A stretch of 64,000 bases of DNA, taken from contig NZ_JBBGZW010000001.1 in assembly GCF_037479095.1 (NCBI RefSeq), forward strand, positions 186,001 to 250,000, written 5' to 3'. Each line of letters begins with the position of its first letter. The stretch's first letter is position 1. This document shows positions 26,201-33,992 of this stretch, piece by piece. The DNA is from Pantoea nemavictus (GTDB lineage Bacteria; Pseudomonadota; Gammaproteobacteria; Enterobacterales; Enterobacteriaceae). A model generated the notes under the pieces. It saw nothing but the letters and a program-made list of their open reading frames with translations, made no database searches and was not told the DNA's origin. A program made the position numbers and the translations under genes.

Positions 26201-27297
26201 AGCAGCGCGCCAGCCGCCTGGCTGTCGCCAAACAGCAGCACGCCGCGCAATATGCCATCGCGCAAAAACAGGCGGCGATAGTGCTGATGAACAGGATCAA
26301 AACTGATGATGGATGGGCCTTCGCTGATGTCACCTGCACTGAACATCTCAATGCCGCTGACTTTAAGCCGCGTACCGTGCTCCTGATAATGAAAATCAGC
26401 CAGCGGTTCGCCGGCGAGTTGCGCCGCCAGAACCGCTGCCTGCGCCAGGCAGGGAGCGATCAAGCCGAAGGTTTCACCGTTGATTTCGCAGCACTCACCG
26501 AGGGCATAAACATCTGGCACTGCGCTTTGCAGTTGACGGTTGACGAGAATACCGCGCTGGCATGGCACGCCCGCCGCCTGTGCCAGCGCCACCTCGGGCA
26601 CCACACCGATAGCGATCACCACCTGTTCTGCCGCGATGACTGCGCCATTGCTGAGCGTGACGCTATCAGCCTCAATTGATTGCAATGACGTGCTCAACCG
26701 ACATGCAATGCCGCGCTGCGTTAGATGCTGCTGAAGTAGCGCACCCGCCTGGGCATCCAGCTGGCGATCAAGCAGCCACGGACGATGATGTAACAGCGTG
26801 ACGTCGCGCCCACGCTGGCGCAGTGCCGCCGCCGCCTCCACGCCGATAAATCCGCCACCCACCACGACAACAGGGCCACGCTTCGCCAGCATAATATTCA
26901 CGTCACGCACGGTGCGGAAACCCTGCACCTGTGGGCGATCAATGCCCGGCAGATCCGGCATGCGCGGCTGCGAACCGCAGGCGAACACCAGCTTGTCCCA
27001 GTGCAGCGTGCGACGATGGGTAAGCACCGTGCGGGCATCAATATCCACCTCCAGCGCCTCTTCCCCCATCAGCAGCTGCACTTGGTGTGCGGCGTACCAT
27101 TCGGGTGAGTGAATCAGCGTGTCAGTAAAGGCTTTTTCACCCGCCAACACCGGCGATAACATGACGCGGTTGTAATTACCGTGCGGCTCACGGCCGATGA
27201 CCGTGACAGTGTAACGACTTGCTGAACATTGTTGCAGTTCCTCTACCATGCGCATTGCTGCCATGCCGTTACCAATCACTACCAGTCGCTGCGCCAT
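23230..27297 (-). CDS. nasB: NasC-NasB fusion: nitrate reductase electron transfer subunit plus nitrite reductase
   Basis: One 1355-codon frame covers what Klebsiella encodes as two genes. Residues 1 to 396 are a FAD/NADH reductase (VVIGNGMAAMRMVEEL, HRPWLLDRQLD) like NasC, which supplies electrons to NasA. Residues 397 onward are a complete NasB/NirB: a second FAD/NAD module (LAVIGHGMVSHHFLEQL), a BFD-like 2Fe-2S segment near 815 to 865 (CSCHNVSKADIC), siroheme/4Fe-4S cysteines near 1035 to 1080 (CVGSTWC, SGCTREC), and a NirD-like Rieske domain from about 1245. The junction carries a ribosome site and two ATGs, so NasB may also be made alone. The product reduces nitrite to ammonium with NADH. 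Confidence 0.93.
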   Translation of the reverse strand: MAQRLVVIGNGMAAMRMVEELQQCSASRYTVTVIGREPHGNYNRVMLSPVLAGEKAFTDTLIHSPEWYAAHQVQLLMGEEALEVDIDARTVLTHRRTLHWDKLVFACGSQPRMPDLPGIDRPQVQGFRTVRDVNIMLAKRGPVVVVGGGFIGVEAAAALRQRGRDVTLLHHRPWLLDRQLDAQAGALLQQHLTQRGIACRLSTSLQSIEADSVTLSNGAVIAAEQVVIAIGVVPEVALAQAAGVPCQRGILVNRQLQSAVPDVYALGECCEINGETFGLIAPCLAQAAVLAAQLAGEPLADFHYQEHGTRLKVSGIEMFSAGDISEGPSIISFDPVHQHYRRLFLRDGILRGVLLFGDSQAAGALLLPLQQAARVGINALFGLDDNTTQPSAAGSPMMSKPLLAVIGHGMVSHHFLEQLVSRELHQHYHIVVYGDEPQMAYDRVHLTDYFNGKSAEDLSLVSNNFFQQYGIELRCGCEVVAIDTDKRSLRDASGAELAWDKLVLATGSVPFVPPVPGHDDANCFVYRTLADLDAIADCAKQATRGVVIGGGLLGLEAANALKQLGLETHVVEFAPRLMAVQLDEGGAQMLRGKISALGVQVHTSKQTEAIVRLPEGSLQLRFADGSLLETDLLVFSAGIRPRDALARAAGIQLGERGGIMIDDACATSAAEVYAIGECALWQGQIFGLVAPGYQMARVLAAQLAQEQLAFRGADMSTKLKLLGVEVASFGDAHGRTADSQSYQWIDNPKGIYKKLVVCKEGKTLLGGVLVGDSSDYASLLQMMLNQLPLPEAPESLILPQLAGAPAKAPGVAALLASAQICSCHNVSKADICSAVQSGCGDMAAIKSCTKAATGCGGCTALVKQVMEFQLASQGVEVKKDICEHFAWSRQELYHLIRVGNITRFEQLLQLHGRGYGCEVCKPLVGSLLASCWNDYLLKPQHLPLQDTNDRYFANIQKDGTYSVVPRVPAGEITPQGLMAIGEVAARYDLYTKITGGQRIDLFGARLDQLPDIWERLIAAGFETGHAYGKSLRTVKSCVGSTWCRYGVQDSTAFAIALENRYKGLRAPHKIKMAVSGCTRECAEAQSKDIGVIATDKGWNLYVCGNGGMKPRHADLFASDLDDETLLRYVDRILMFYVRTADRLQRTSVWMDNMEGGLAYLRQVVIDDSLGIAALLEQEMQQVVDRYQCEWHSTLQDPSRRALFTATINSQQPDETLNYVQVRGQRQPAALEIIPATTLPAEPWSAICDADAIPPSAGIGARLGGQRVALFRFGDAIYALEDIEPGTSASVLSRGILGDVAGEPVVISPLYKQRVRLRDGQSLDNAEHQLRCWPVRVEGGKVWLGHQPILTLAAAS
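26104..26119 (-). promoter_or_regulatory. Internal ribosome binding site and start codons at the NasC-NasB junction
   Basis: On the reverse strand AGGAAG (26119-26114) is followed by CCCG and then ATG ATG (26109-26104), in frame with the long gene. This is where a separate NasB would begin (MMSKPLLAVIG). Spacing is four bases to the first ATG and seven to the second. It may be a relic of the gene fusion or still be used. Confidence 0.55.
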
Positions 27298-27306
27298 GTT
27301 TGCTCC

Positions 27307-28095
27307 TTACGCCACTGCCGTTTGCTTTTCATACAGGAAGTGCAGAATTAGCTGGCGCAGTTGGTGATAGCGCGGCTCATCGGCCATCGCCACACGTGAA
27401 CGCGGACGCAGCAAATCGATGTTGAGAATGTCACCGACCTGTGCGGCGGGTCCGTTGGTCATCATTAACACGCGATCGGACAGCAGCACTGCTTCATCCA
27501 CATCGTGCGTGATTAGCACAATGGTGGTGTTGAGCTCCTGCTGGATGCGCATCACGCTGTCCTGCAAATGGGCTCGCGTTAACGCATCCAGCGCGCCGAA
27601 CGGCTCATCCAGCAGCAGCACGCGCGGCTTCATCGCCAGCGCTCGCGCAATGCCGACGCGTTGCTTCATGCCGCCGGAGATCTCCGATGGACGCTTATGC
27701 ATCGCATGCCCCATCTGCACCCGGTTGAGGTTGTGCTCTATCCACTCACGCATCTCGCCTTTGTTCATCTGGCCTTTGAACACTTGCTGCACCGCCAGCT
27801 CAACGTTTTGATACGCCGTGAGCCACGGCAGCAGCGAATGGTTTTGAAACACCACGGCGCGCTCTGGACCAGGACCGCTAATCTCACGGTTTTCACACAG
27901 CAGCACGCCGCTGCTCGGCTGCGTCAACCCGGCGACCAGGTTCAATAGCGTGGATTTGCCACAGCCGGAGTGACCAATCAGGCTGAGCGTTTCCCCTTCA
28001 TGGATATCAAAACTGACATTATCGAGAGCGAGGAACTCGCCGCCGCCGGTAGTAAAGCGCTGGCTAACCTGCTGTAAGCGAATGATTGGATTCAT
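27307..28095 (-). CDS. nasD: Nitrate/nitrite ABC transporter, ATP-binding protein
   Basis: The 262-residue product is the ATPase of the nitrate importer, energising uptake through the NasE permease. It has Walker A GHSGCGKST near residue 42, the Q-loop FQNHSLLPW near 88, the signature EISGGMKQR near 143, Walker B VLLLDEPFGALD near 166 and the H-loop histidine in VLITHDVDEA. This close spacing and the early Q-loop wording are typical of the NrtD/SsuB/TauB family. It is nine bases from the fusion gene downstream and ten from the permease upstream. The name follows the Klebsiella nasFEDCBA order. Confidence 0.93.
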   Translation of the reverse strand: MNPIIRLQQVSQRFTTGGGEFLALDNVSFDIHEGETLSLIGHSGCGKSTLLNLVAGLTQPSSGVLLCENREISGPGPERAVVFQNHSLLPWLTAYQNVELAVQQVFKGQMNKGEMREWIEHNLNRVQMGHAMHKRPSEISGGMKQRVGIARALAMKPRVLLLDEPFGALDALTRAHLQDSVMRIQQELNTTIVLITHDVDEAVLLSDRVLMMTNGPAAQVGDILNIDLLRPRSRVAMADEPRYHQLRQLILHFLYEKQTAVA

Positions 28096-28105
28096 TAGGG
28101 TTTCC

Positions 28106-28981
28106 TTATTTATCCCAGCTAAAACGGCGCGCCAGCAGGATCAGCGCTTGCTCAAGTAGCAGCCCGACGACACCAATCACCATGATGGCGATCAGGATGT
28201 TTTCTACGTTGAGGTTGTTCCACTCGTTCCAGATCCAGAAACCGATGCCGAGGCCACCGGTCAGCATTTCAGCGGCAACGATCACCAGCCATGCGATGCC
28301 CATCGACAAACGCATGCCGGTTAATACCGCAGGCAGCACCGCCGGGAACAGAATGCGGCGCATCACCGTCCACTCATTGAGCCGTAGCACGCGCGCAACG
28401 TTGAGGTAATCTTGCGGAATACGCTGCACCCCTTCGGCGGTATTGATCACCATCGGCCAGATTGAGCAGATGAAGATGGTCCAGCTTGAGGCCGGTTCGG
28501 CACGTTGAAACAGCAACAGGCCAATCGGCAACCAGGCAAGCGGACTGACCGGACGTAGCAGCGCAATGATCGGATTGAGCATGTGCGCGACAAAACTGAA
28601 GCGGCCAATCAGGAAGCCTGCGGGAATGCCCACCAGCGCTGCCAGGGCAAAGCCAATCGCCACACGTTGCAACGACGCCACCACGTTCCAGCCAATGCCC
28701 TGATCGTTGGGGCCGTTGTTGTAGAACGGATCGGCAAACAGCGTGACGGCAGCCTGCCAGGTGGCATACGGCGTGGGAAAGCCTTTGCTCGACATTGATG
28801 CCAGTTGCCAGACAAACAGCAGCAGAATGATGCCGCAGCTGGCGGGGATCAGCCGTTGCAGCAGTGGACGTAACCGACGTTGACGCCGACGCGGTGCGGG
28901 TGCCACCTTGAGCGCAATCACCTGTGCAGGTTGCGCGGCAATTGGCGCAGAGTGGAGCGTGCGTGCTTCAGATTTCATCAT
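28106..28981 (-). CDS. nasE: Nitrate/nitrite ABC transporter, permease
   Basis: The 291-residue product is an inner-membrane permease of the NrtB/SsuC family. About six helices are visible, starting with ASCGIILLLFVWQLAS near residue 48. The ATPase-coupling loop is EGVQRIPQDYLNVARVLRLNEW near residue 190, followed by PAVLPAVLTGMRLSMGIAWLVIVAAEML. A basic cytoplasmic N-terminus (APRRRQRRLRP) precedes helix 1. It pairs with the ATPase encoded ten bases downstream and the binding protein eight bases upstream. Confidence 0.92.
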   Translation of the reverse strand: MMKSEARTLHSAPIAAQPAQVIALKVAPAPRRRQRRLRPLLQRLIPASCGIILLLFVWQLASMSSKGFPTPYATWQAAVTLFADPFYNNGPNDQGIGWNVVASLQRVAIGFALAALVGIPAGFLIGRFSFVAHMLNPIIALLRPVSPLAWLPIGLLLFQRAEPASSWTIFICSIWPMVINTAEGVQRIPQDYLNVARVLRLNEWTVMRRILFPAVLPAVLTGMRLSMGIAWLVIVAAEMLTGGLGIGFWIWNEWNNLNVENILIAIMVIGVVGLLLEQALILLARRFSWDK

Positions 28982-28989
28982 GACCTCGC

Positions 28990-30246
28990 TTAACTGCGTT
29001 TAATGGCAAAACTGTCGGCATAGGCTGCGGGATCGCTGCCGTCCCACACTTTGCCGTCGAACAGCCTACTGCTGCGCATGTCGCTGCCTGGCACGGCGAT
29101 GCCGCCTACCGCGCTGGCAGCCTGTTTGTAGATATCGATGCGGTTAATCTGACGCGCCACCGCGGCATAATCTGGCTCGGCTTTCACCATCCCCCAGCGC
29201 TTCATCTGCGTCAGGAACCACATACCGTCGGAAATCCACGGGAAACTCACTTCGCCGTCGTGGAAGAAGCGCATGCCGTGCGCGTCCTGCCAGCGCTGAC
29301 CGAGGCCGTTTTCATAGTGACCCAGCATGCGGCCCTCCAACGTTTCCACTTTGGTATTGATCCACGCGCGGCCAGCGAGAACCTGCGCGGTCTCTTTGCG
29401 GTTATCGTCAGAAGCGTCGATCCAGCGTGCGGCTTCCAGCACGGCGGCGGTTAGCGCACGCGCGGTGTTCGGGTTCTGTTGCACCCATGCCGCGCGTGTG
29501 GCGAGAATTTTTTCTGGATGATCCGGCCAGATTTGCTGAGTGGTGGTCGCGGTAAAGCCGATGTTGTCGCTGATGGCACGTTGATTCCACGGCTCACCAA
29601 CGCAGAAGCCGCTCATGTTGCCCATCTTCATGTTCATCACCATTTGCGGCGGCGGGACTACCACGGTGCGGACATCCTCAAAGGGATCGATACCGGCGTT
29701 GGCCAGCCAGTAGTAGAGCCACATAGCGTGGGTGCTGGTGGGAAAAGTATGCGCAAAGGTGAACGTCCCTTTCGCCTGGCTGGCGATCAGCTTTTGCAGA
29801 CTGCCTGCATCGGTGACTTTCTGATCTTTCAGCTGATTAGCCAGCGTGATGGCTTGGCCGTTGTTGTTGAGCGTCATCAGATTGGCCATATCATGCTGCG
29901 GCCCGGCGATGCCCAACTGCAGGCCATAAATCATGCCATACAGCGCGTGTGCTGCATCCAGCTCGCCCGCAGTAAGTTTGTCACGTACCGCCGCCCAGCT
30001 GGCCTCCTTACTCGGTTGCAGCGTCAGACCATATTTTTTATCGAAACCTTTTACAGCCGCCATCACCACCGGTGCGCAATCTGTGAGCGGAATAAACCCG
30101 ATGCGAACACTGCTTTTTTCAGGCGCATCGGAACCGGCGGCCCACACCGCATTGCGTAAACCCGGCAGTAAATAACTCCCGCCAACCACTGCACTTCCTA
30201 CCAGAAACTGACGCCGTGACACCGTAAACCGCGTTTTGCTCATCAT
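28990..30246 (-). CDS. nasF: Nitrate/nitrite ABC transporter, periplasmic binding protein
   Basis: The 418-residue product is an NrtA-type binding protein that captures nitrate in the periplasm. It has a twin-arginine signal (SRRQFLVGSAVVGG), followed by IGFIPLTDCAPVVMA near residue 50, typical of NrtA. Inner conserved stretches include AHALYGMIYGLQLG and FCVGEPWNQRA. I chose the ATG at 30246 because AGG lies six bases upstream; ATGs at 30243 and 30252 are alternatives, and a start at 30288 would lie inside the leader terminator. It is the first gene of the operon and is preceded by the regulated leader. Confidence 0.92.
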   Translation of the reverse strand: MMSKTRFTVSRRQFLVGSAVVGGSYLLPGLRNAVWAAGSDAPEKSSVRIGFIPLTDCAPVVMAAVKGFDKKYGLTLQPSKEASWAAVRDKLTAGELDAAHALYGMIYGLQLGIAGPQHDMANLMTLNNNGQAITLANQLKDQKVTDAGSLQKLIASQAKGTFTFAHTFPTSTHAMWLYYWLANAGIDPFEDVRTVVVPPPQMVMNMKMGNMSGFCVGEPWNQRAISDNIGFTATTTQQIWPDHPEKILATRAAWVQQNPNTARALTAAVLEAARWIDASDDNRKETAQVLAGRAWINTKVETLEGRMLGHYENGLGQRWQDAHGMRFFHDGEVSFPWISDGMWFLTQMKRWGMVKAEPDYAAVARQINRIDIYKQAASAVGGIAVPGSDMRSSRLFDGKVWDGSDPAAYADSFAIKRS

Positions 30247-30267
30247 GCGCATCCTGAAAAAAAGGAA

Positions 30268-30315
30268 TAAAAAAAGGCGTCCTTCCACCTATAAAACAGG
30301 GGGCCGGACGCCTTT
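30268..30315 (-). terminator. Leader terminator of the nas operon (NasR-controlled)
   Basis: On the reverse strand AAAGGCGTCC (30315-30306) pairs with GGACGCCTTT (30282-30273), ten pairs around a 23-base loop, followed by TTTTTATT. It lies between the promoter and the first nas gene. In Klebsiella the equivalent terminator is overridden by NasR when nitrate or nitrite is present. Confidence 0.88.
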
Positions 30316-30322
30316 ATCCAAA

Positions 30323-30356
30323 GCACTCGCTTCACCGCCGTTGGCAAAACAAATGC
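30323..30356 (-). promoter_or_regulatory. ANTAR-type hairpin, candidate NasR binding site
   Basis: The reverse strand reads GCATTTGTTTTGCC, then the loop AACGGC, then GGTGAAGCGAGTGC. All 14 positions pair if G-U is allowed. The six-base loop has A at position 1 and G at position 4, the known ANTAR recognition rule. It starts about eight bases after the predicted transcript start and ends seven bases before the terminator. A clear second ANTAR hairpin with the same loop rule was not found. Confidence 0.78.
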
Positions 30357-30374
30357 GCAATGTCTGTAGGGTAT

Positions 30375-30390
30375 TGCAAAGCCTGTGCCA
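30375..30390 (-). promoter_or_regulatory. Sigma-54 promoter of the nas operon
   Basis: The reverse strand reads TGGCACAGGCTTTGCA, with GG and GC separated by exactly ten bases as in -24/-12 promoters. It predicts a start near 30364. Klebsiella nasF is also nitrogen-regulated through sigma-54. Confidence 0.85.
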
Positions 30391-30451
30391 AAAAATTTTT
30401 CAATGATTTATTAGGCGCAGAGGCAATAAACTGCGCGTTGAGCGCCGGATT

Positions 30452-30490
30452 TGCACTGTGCTGACGCACCCTACGCACAGGGTTTGTGCA
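30452..30490. promoter_or_regulatory. Two NtrC-like sites upstream of the nas promoter
   Basis: CGCAC-N7-GTGCA at 30474-30490 fits the NtrC dyad (TGCAC-N7-GTGCA) with one change. TGCAC-N7-ACGCA at 30452-30468 is a weaker copy with centre 22 bases away. They sit about 95 to 120 bases before the predicted start, normal for enhancer sites. Confidence 0.6.
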
Positions 30491-30505
30491 GCTACCTCGT
30501 TCGGG

Positions 30506-31726
30506 TTATGCCTTCAACGTCGCAGCAACCGCCAGCACTGCCTGGGCAATTTCCAGCACGCGTTTGTTCTGATTCATGGCGCTTTTACGCAGCGCTTGCC
30601 ACGCATCCTGCTCGCTGAAATGATGCTGCTGCATTAGCCAGCTTTTGGCTTGATCGATGATCTTACGTTCATCCAGTGAGGTGCGCATCATGGCCAGCTC
30701 ATCGGCCTGCACCTGTAAGCGGTGTGCCTGTTCGCGGATCAGGGTTAACACCGATCGACCCAGTTGTGGCGCAAGGCCATTGCTGTCGAGTGTGGTTTCG
30801 CTGCCGGAGAGCCAGCTGGCCCCAGCGACATATAACGAGAAACTGGCATCTTCCGTCGGTGCGAGAGCCGGATGGTCTGCCTGTTGCGCGGCAGCAATCG
30901 CGCGCTGGCAGCTGCGCATCAAGGTGGCACACAGCGTATTTTCGATCTGCTTCATCTGATCAAGCCGCGTGCTAAGCAGCGTAAACCACAGCAGTACGCC
31001 ATTTTCGCCACACTGCGCACCGGTACAAGCGATGCGTCGCAACCGCTCAATCTGGCTGCCTGCATCGGCTATCACGCGCCAGCGCTGCAGGTTCTCGGCA
31101 TCAGCAAACTGACTGAAAGTGGCAAAACTCTGTTCCTGGGCATCAATCAACGCCTGAATGCACTGCCGCTGTGCCTCGCTAAATTCACCCGCAGCAAATC
31201 CTGCAGAACCGGTGGCGCGTTCTTGTCCCGCTAGCTCTTTACCCTGCATAAAGCTGAATAGCGCGATGAGCGCACGTGAGATATCCGGCTCACTGGCGGT
31301 GTCCGCCGCTTCAAACACCAGATTAAGCAGAGTGCAGATAATGTGATTAAAGGCGTCCATCGCCTGGGCTTGCGTTACGCTGCGGTTGTGCACCTGCTGA
31401 CGTAGCGCCGTTAAGCCGTCTAGCGCCTGCAGCGCAGTGGCGATCAACATGCAAAAACGGCTATAGCCGGGCTGTGCCTCTGCCTCCGGCAGTACCGCCA
31501 TCGCACTTCGCTCGCGCTGCTCTACCTCCGCCACACGCTGCTTGAGCTCCGCACCAAACAGCCGGCCTGCCGAGCAAAGCCAGATATTGCTGGCACCTCG
31601 CTCACGCTGCAGCACGTGAACAAGCTCGCTGATGGCGGTGATTTGCTCACCGGTACGCAGCAAACGTTGCAAGCTGGCAATTTCACTGGCGCGACTGGCA
31701 CGCAGGTACTCTAAAGCCCGATTCAT
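30506..31726 (-). CDS. nasR: Nitrate-responsive antiterminator NasR
   Basis: NasR binds the leader RNA of the nas operon and prevents termination when nitrate or nitrite is present. The 406-residue product has an N-terminal all-helical NIT sensing domain (about 35 to 290, including LQRERGASNIWLCSAGRLFG). Its C-terminal ANTAR RNA-binding domain (about 335 to 400) includes SLDERKIIDQAKSWLMQQHHFSEQDAW-type residues and ends AQAVLAVAATLKA. AGGAGA precedes the ATG. It lies directly upstream of and in the same direction as the operon it controls, as in Klebsiella oxytoca; the 3' end is close to the NtrC-like sites. Confidence 0.94.
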   Translation of the reverse strand: MNRALEYLRASRASEIASLQRLLRTGEQITAISELVHVLQRERGASNIWLCSAGRLFGAELKQRVAEVEQRERSAMAVLPEAEAQPGYSRFCMLIATALQALDGLTALRQQVHNRSVTQAQAMDAFNHIICTLLNLVFEAADTASEPDISRALIALFSFMQGKELAGQERATGSAGFAAGEFSEAQRQCIQALIDAQEQSFATFSQFADAENLQRWRVIADAGSQIERLRRIACTGAQCGENGVLLWFTLLSTRLDQMKQIENTLCATLMRSCQRAIAAAQQADHPALAPTEDASFSLYVAGASWLSGSETTLDSNGLAPQLGRSVLTLIREQAHRLQVQADELAMMRTSLDERKIIDQAKSWLMQQHHFSEQDAWQALRKSAMNQNKRVLEIAQAVLAVAATLKA

Positions 31727-32210
31727 TGCTATCTCCTGCCCATTACCGGTTAAAGCAGTTAATTAAGCAAAACCCGTGCCGGACCAGGATAAAAAACGGC
31801 AGAATCGGGCGCGGAAATTCCGAAATTAAGAAAATTGTTTCCCTGGGCAATCTTTTTTATTTTACATAAATAGATTAATCTTATTTACCATTTATGATTG
31901 GCACTAGCAGCCACCAAAAGCCGTTACGCCAACGTGTATCGCTTACCGCACCGAATAAATTAACTGAGCTTATCTATCACCGTGACTATGTGTTTTATAT
32001 CATCGGCCTGCGCTGCTTTTTCACCCGCTAGCACGGGATTTCTCGTGGTGCAATGGTTTGAATTCTCAAAAGTCTTAGGTAGACTTAGTTCAGCACTATC
32101 TTTCTGTAATCTGTCTGTTTTTTTGATGGCTTTCTTGCTGCCTAATCTGCCTGCCTAACCGGCCCGTGCCGCAGATTACTCTGCAGCTAATCTGATGAAA
32201 TTTGAGGATC
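31727..32210. other. Divergent intergenic region between nasR and the T6SS locus, with TAATCTG repeats
   Basis: No gene was recognised in these 484 bases. The heptamer TAATCTG occurs at 32107-32113, 32143-32149 and 32188-32194, and inverted as CAGATTA at 32172-32178; the last two form a dyad with nine bases between. AAGTCT/AGACTT (32070-32086) is another dyad. The AT-rich part near 31830-31890 could hold the nasR promoter. The repeats lie just before the lipoprotein start and may be regulator sites of the T6SS locus. Confidence 0.5.
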
Positions 32211-32705
32211 ATGGTGAATAAGAGTCTCGTGCTTGTCTTACTCGCGGTGTTAAGTCTGGCTGCTTGTAAAGCGCCACCGCCGCCCGTTACTGATGACACA
32301 CTGGTAACCAGCGAAGTAAATGGCGTGCAACTGGTCCATCGTCATGCGGTGGCAGCACCTGCTGAGTTCACGCCGGTTAATGAGAGCTATCGCGCACTGT
32401 ATGCGGCTTCCGTGATGACCACGCCTGATTTTGGTGGCAAGGTGGTGCGCTATCTCGATAACGCCAAACCGTTTGAAGTTCTGGGTCGTGTTGAACACAG
32501 CTGGCTTGCGGTGGCTGATGAACCGAATGGTCAGCTGATCGGCTATATTCCGCCAAAAGCCGGCGTGGAGAGCAGCCGTTATGACGCGACCATCCGTAGC
32601 GATCGTCCACGTCCTCGCCGTAACAGCAAACAGGTCTGTGTGGCCGTTGGAGGCGCCAGTAAAGCTTGTCGCACTAACGATACCGCGACCTGGATCTTAG
32701 ACTGA
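32211..32705 (+). CDS. SH3-like lipoprotein at the head of the T6SS locus
   Basis: The product of about 165 residues has a lipoprotein signal with the lipobox LSLAAC, so it should be lipidated and membrane-anchored in the periplasm. Residues about 60 to 125 (YRALYAASVMTT through GYIPPKAGVE) read like a bacterial SH3 domain, which often binds peptidoglycan or partner proteins. The tail is basic and carries a C-x10-C pair (KQVCVAVGGASKACR). It precedes tssL by 72 bases. TssJ, the usual outer-membrane lipoprotein partner of TssL and TssM, is missing, but this protein shows no TssJ signature. TGAGGA precedes the ATG; GTG at 32214 is an alternative start. Confidence 0.75.
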   Translation: MVNKSLVLVLLAVLSLAACKAPPPPVTDDTLVTSEVNGVQLVHRHAVAAPAEFTPVNESYRALYAASVMTTPDFGGKVVRYLDNAKPFEVLGRVEHSWLAVADEPNGQLIGYIPPKAGVESSRYDATIRSDRPRPRRNSKQVCVAVGGASKACRTNDTATWILD

Positions 32706-32777
32706 TAATGCAATCCGGCGCACAGTGCTTGTCGATATGGCTGTGATTTTCGCCCTTGCCTGGATAACCAAGATTTA

Positions 32778-33992
32778 ATGACTCAGGATTCCCTTGCTCG
32801 CGATGGCATTGTCGCGGGCAATGATAACCTTTTGCTTAATGCCGCAGCACCGATTCTGAATGCCGTCGTCCGCATACGGCAGGCCGCCACGCATGACGAT
32901 CCTGCCGGTTTGCGTCAGTTACTGATCGAAGAGATCCGTCAGTTTGAGCAGCGCTGTAAACAAGCGGGGCTGCCGTTTGAGATGATCATCGGCGCGCGCT
33001 ACTGCCTGTGCAGCGTGCTGGATGAAGCCGCGGCGCAAACGCCGTGGGGCACGCGCGGCGTGTGGTCTGGTAACGGCATGTTAGTGACTTTTCATAATGA
33101 AAGCTGGGGCGGCGAGAAATTTTTCCAGCTGCTTTCGCGCGTGTCACAAAGTCCACAGCAGCATCTTTGGCTGCTGGAACTGATCCACTATTGCCTGCTG
33201 CTCGGCTATGAAGGGCGCTATCGCGGCAGTGAGAATGGCCGCGTGCAGTGCGAAGCCATCCGAAAACGTCTGGCGCAACTGATCGCTGAAAACCGCCCGT
33301 CGAGCGCGAATGCCGCAGTACCGCTGGTGGAAGTGCATCCGCTGGTGAGCACCTTAACGCGTCCGATGGTGCCGCTATGGGCCTGCGTGACCTTAGCGAC
33401 CCTGGTGGCCAGCCTGATTTATAGCGGGCTGAACTGGCGACTGGGCAACGCGGCTGAACCGCTGTTACGTACTATCTATCAAACTCCCTTGCCCCAAATC
33501 ACGCCCGGCCGTCGCCCTACTTCGCCGCAGGCGCTGCTCGATCTCCATCAACGCCTTAATGATGTGATTGCCGCTGGTCAGCTGGAAGTGAGCGACGGCG
33601 CATTCGGCAGCAAAGTGATAATTCCCGCCGATAAACTGTTTTCCAGTGATGGCACCGTGGTGAATCAGGTGGGTCGCGCGCTTTTGGCCCACGTTGCCAG
33701 CGCGATGAAGACGGTGAAAGGCACGGTGCTGGTTTCGGTCTACACCGATAATAGCCCGGTCGACGGCCGTTTCGCCTCAAGCTATGAATTCTCTTTTGCC
33801 CGCGCACGCGCGGTGACGCAGCTGCTTAATCCGCAGTTAGCTGAAGGCCACAGCGTGAAAGCGGAAGGTCGCGGCGACAGTAATCCGCTGCTGCCGAATG
33901 ACAGCAATGAAAACCGCGCGCGCAATCGCCGGGTGGAAATCACCCTGTTTGCGACACCGGAAACCCTCGGCAATCATCAGGGAGGCCAATGA
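32778..33992 (+). CDS. tssL: T6SS membrane protein TssL with OmpA-like domain
   Basis: TssL (DotU) is an inner-membrane component of the T6SS envelope complex. The 404-residue product has an N-terminal DotU cytoplasmic domain (ARYCLCSVLDEAAAQTPWG, FHNESWGGEKFFQLL, YCLLLGYEGRYRG), one membrane helix near residues 195 to 215, and a C-terminal OmpA-type peptidoglycan-binding domain (SVYTDNSPVDGRF, GRGDSNPLLPNDSNENRARNR-type residues). This extended form is known for many T6SS TssL proteins. It overlaps tssM by four bases (ATGA). The ribosome site is weak (AACCAAG). All domains look intact. Confidence 0.93.
   Translation: MTQDSLARDGIVAGNDNLLLNAAAPILNAVVRIRQAATHDDPAGLRQLLIEEIRQFEQRCKQAGLPFEMIIGARYCLCSVLDEAAAQTPWGTRGVWSGNGMLVTFHNESWGGEKFFQLLSRVSQSPQQHLWLLELIHYCLLLGYEGRYRGSENGRVQCEAIRKRLAQLIAENRPSSANAAVPLVEVHPLVSTLTRPMVPLWACVTLATLVASLIYSGLNWRLGNAAEPLLRTIYQTPLPQITPGRRPTSPQALLDLHQRLNDVIAAGQLEVSDGAFGSKVIIPADKLFSSDGTVVNQVGRALLAHVASAMKTVKGTVLVSVYTDNSPVDGRFASSYEFSFARARAVTQLLNPQLAEGHSVKAEGRGDSNPLLPNDSNENRARNRRVEITLFATPETLGNHQGGQ

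Noticed and set aside
30306..30335. Second ANTAR hairpin overlapping the nas terminator
   Set aside because: A short stem GCTTT/AAGGC exists, but its loop is not six bases with A1 and G4.
32211..32705. TssJ lipoprotein
   Set aside because: Lipoprotein and location fit, but the body reads like an SH3 domain and no TssJ pattern is visible.
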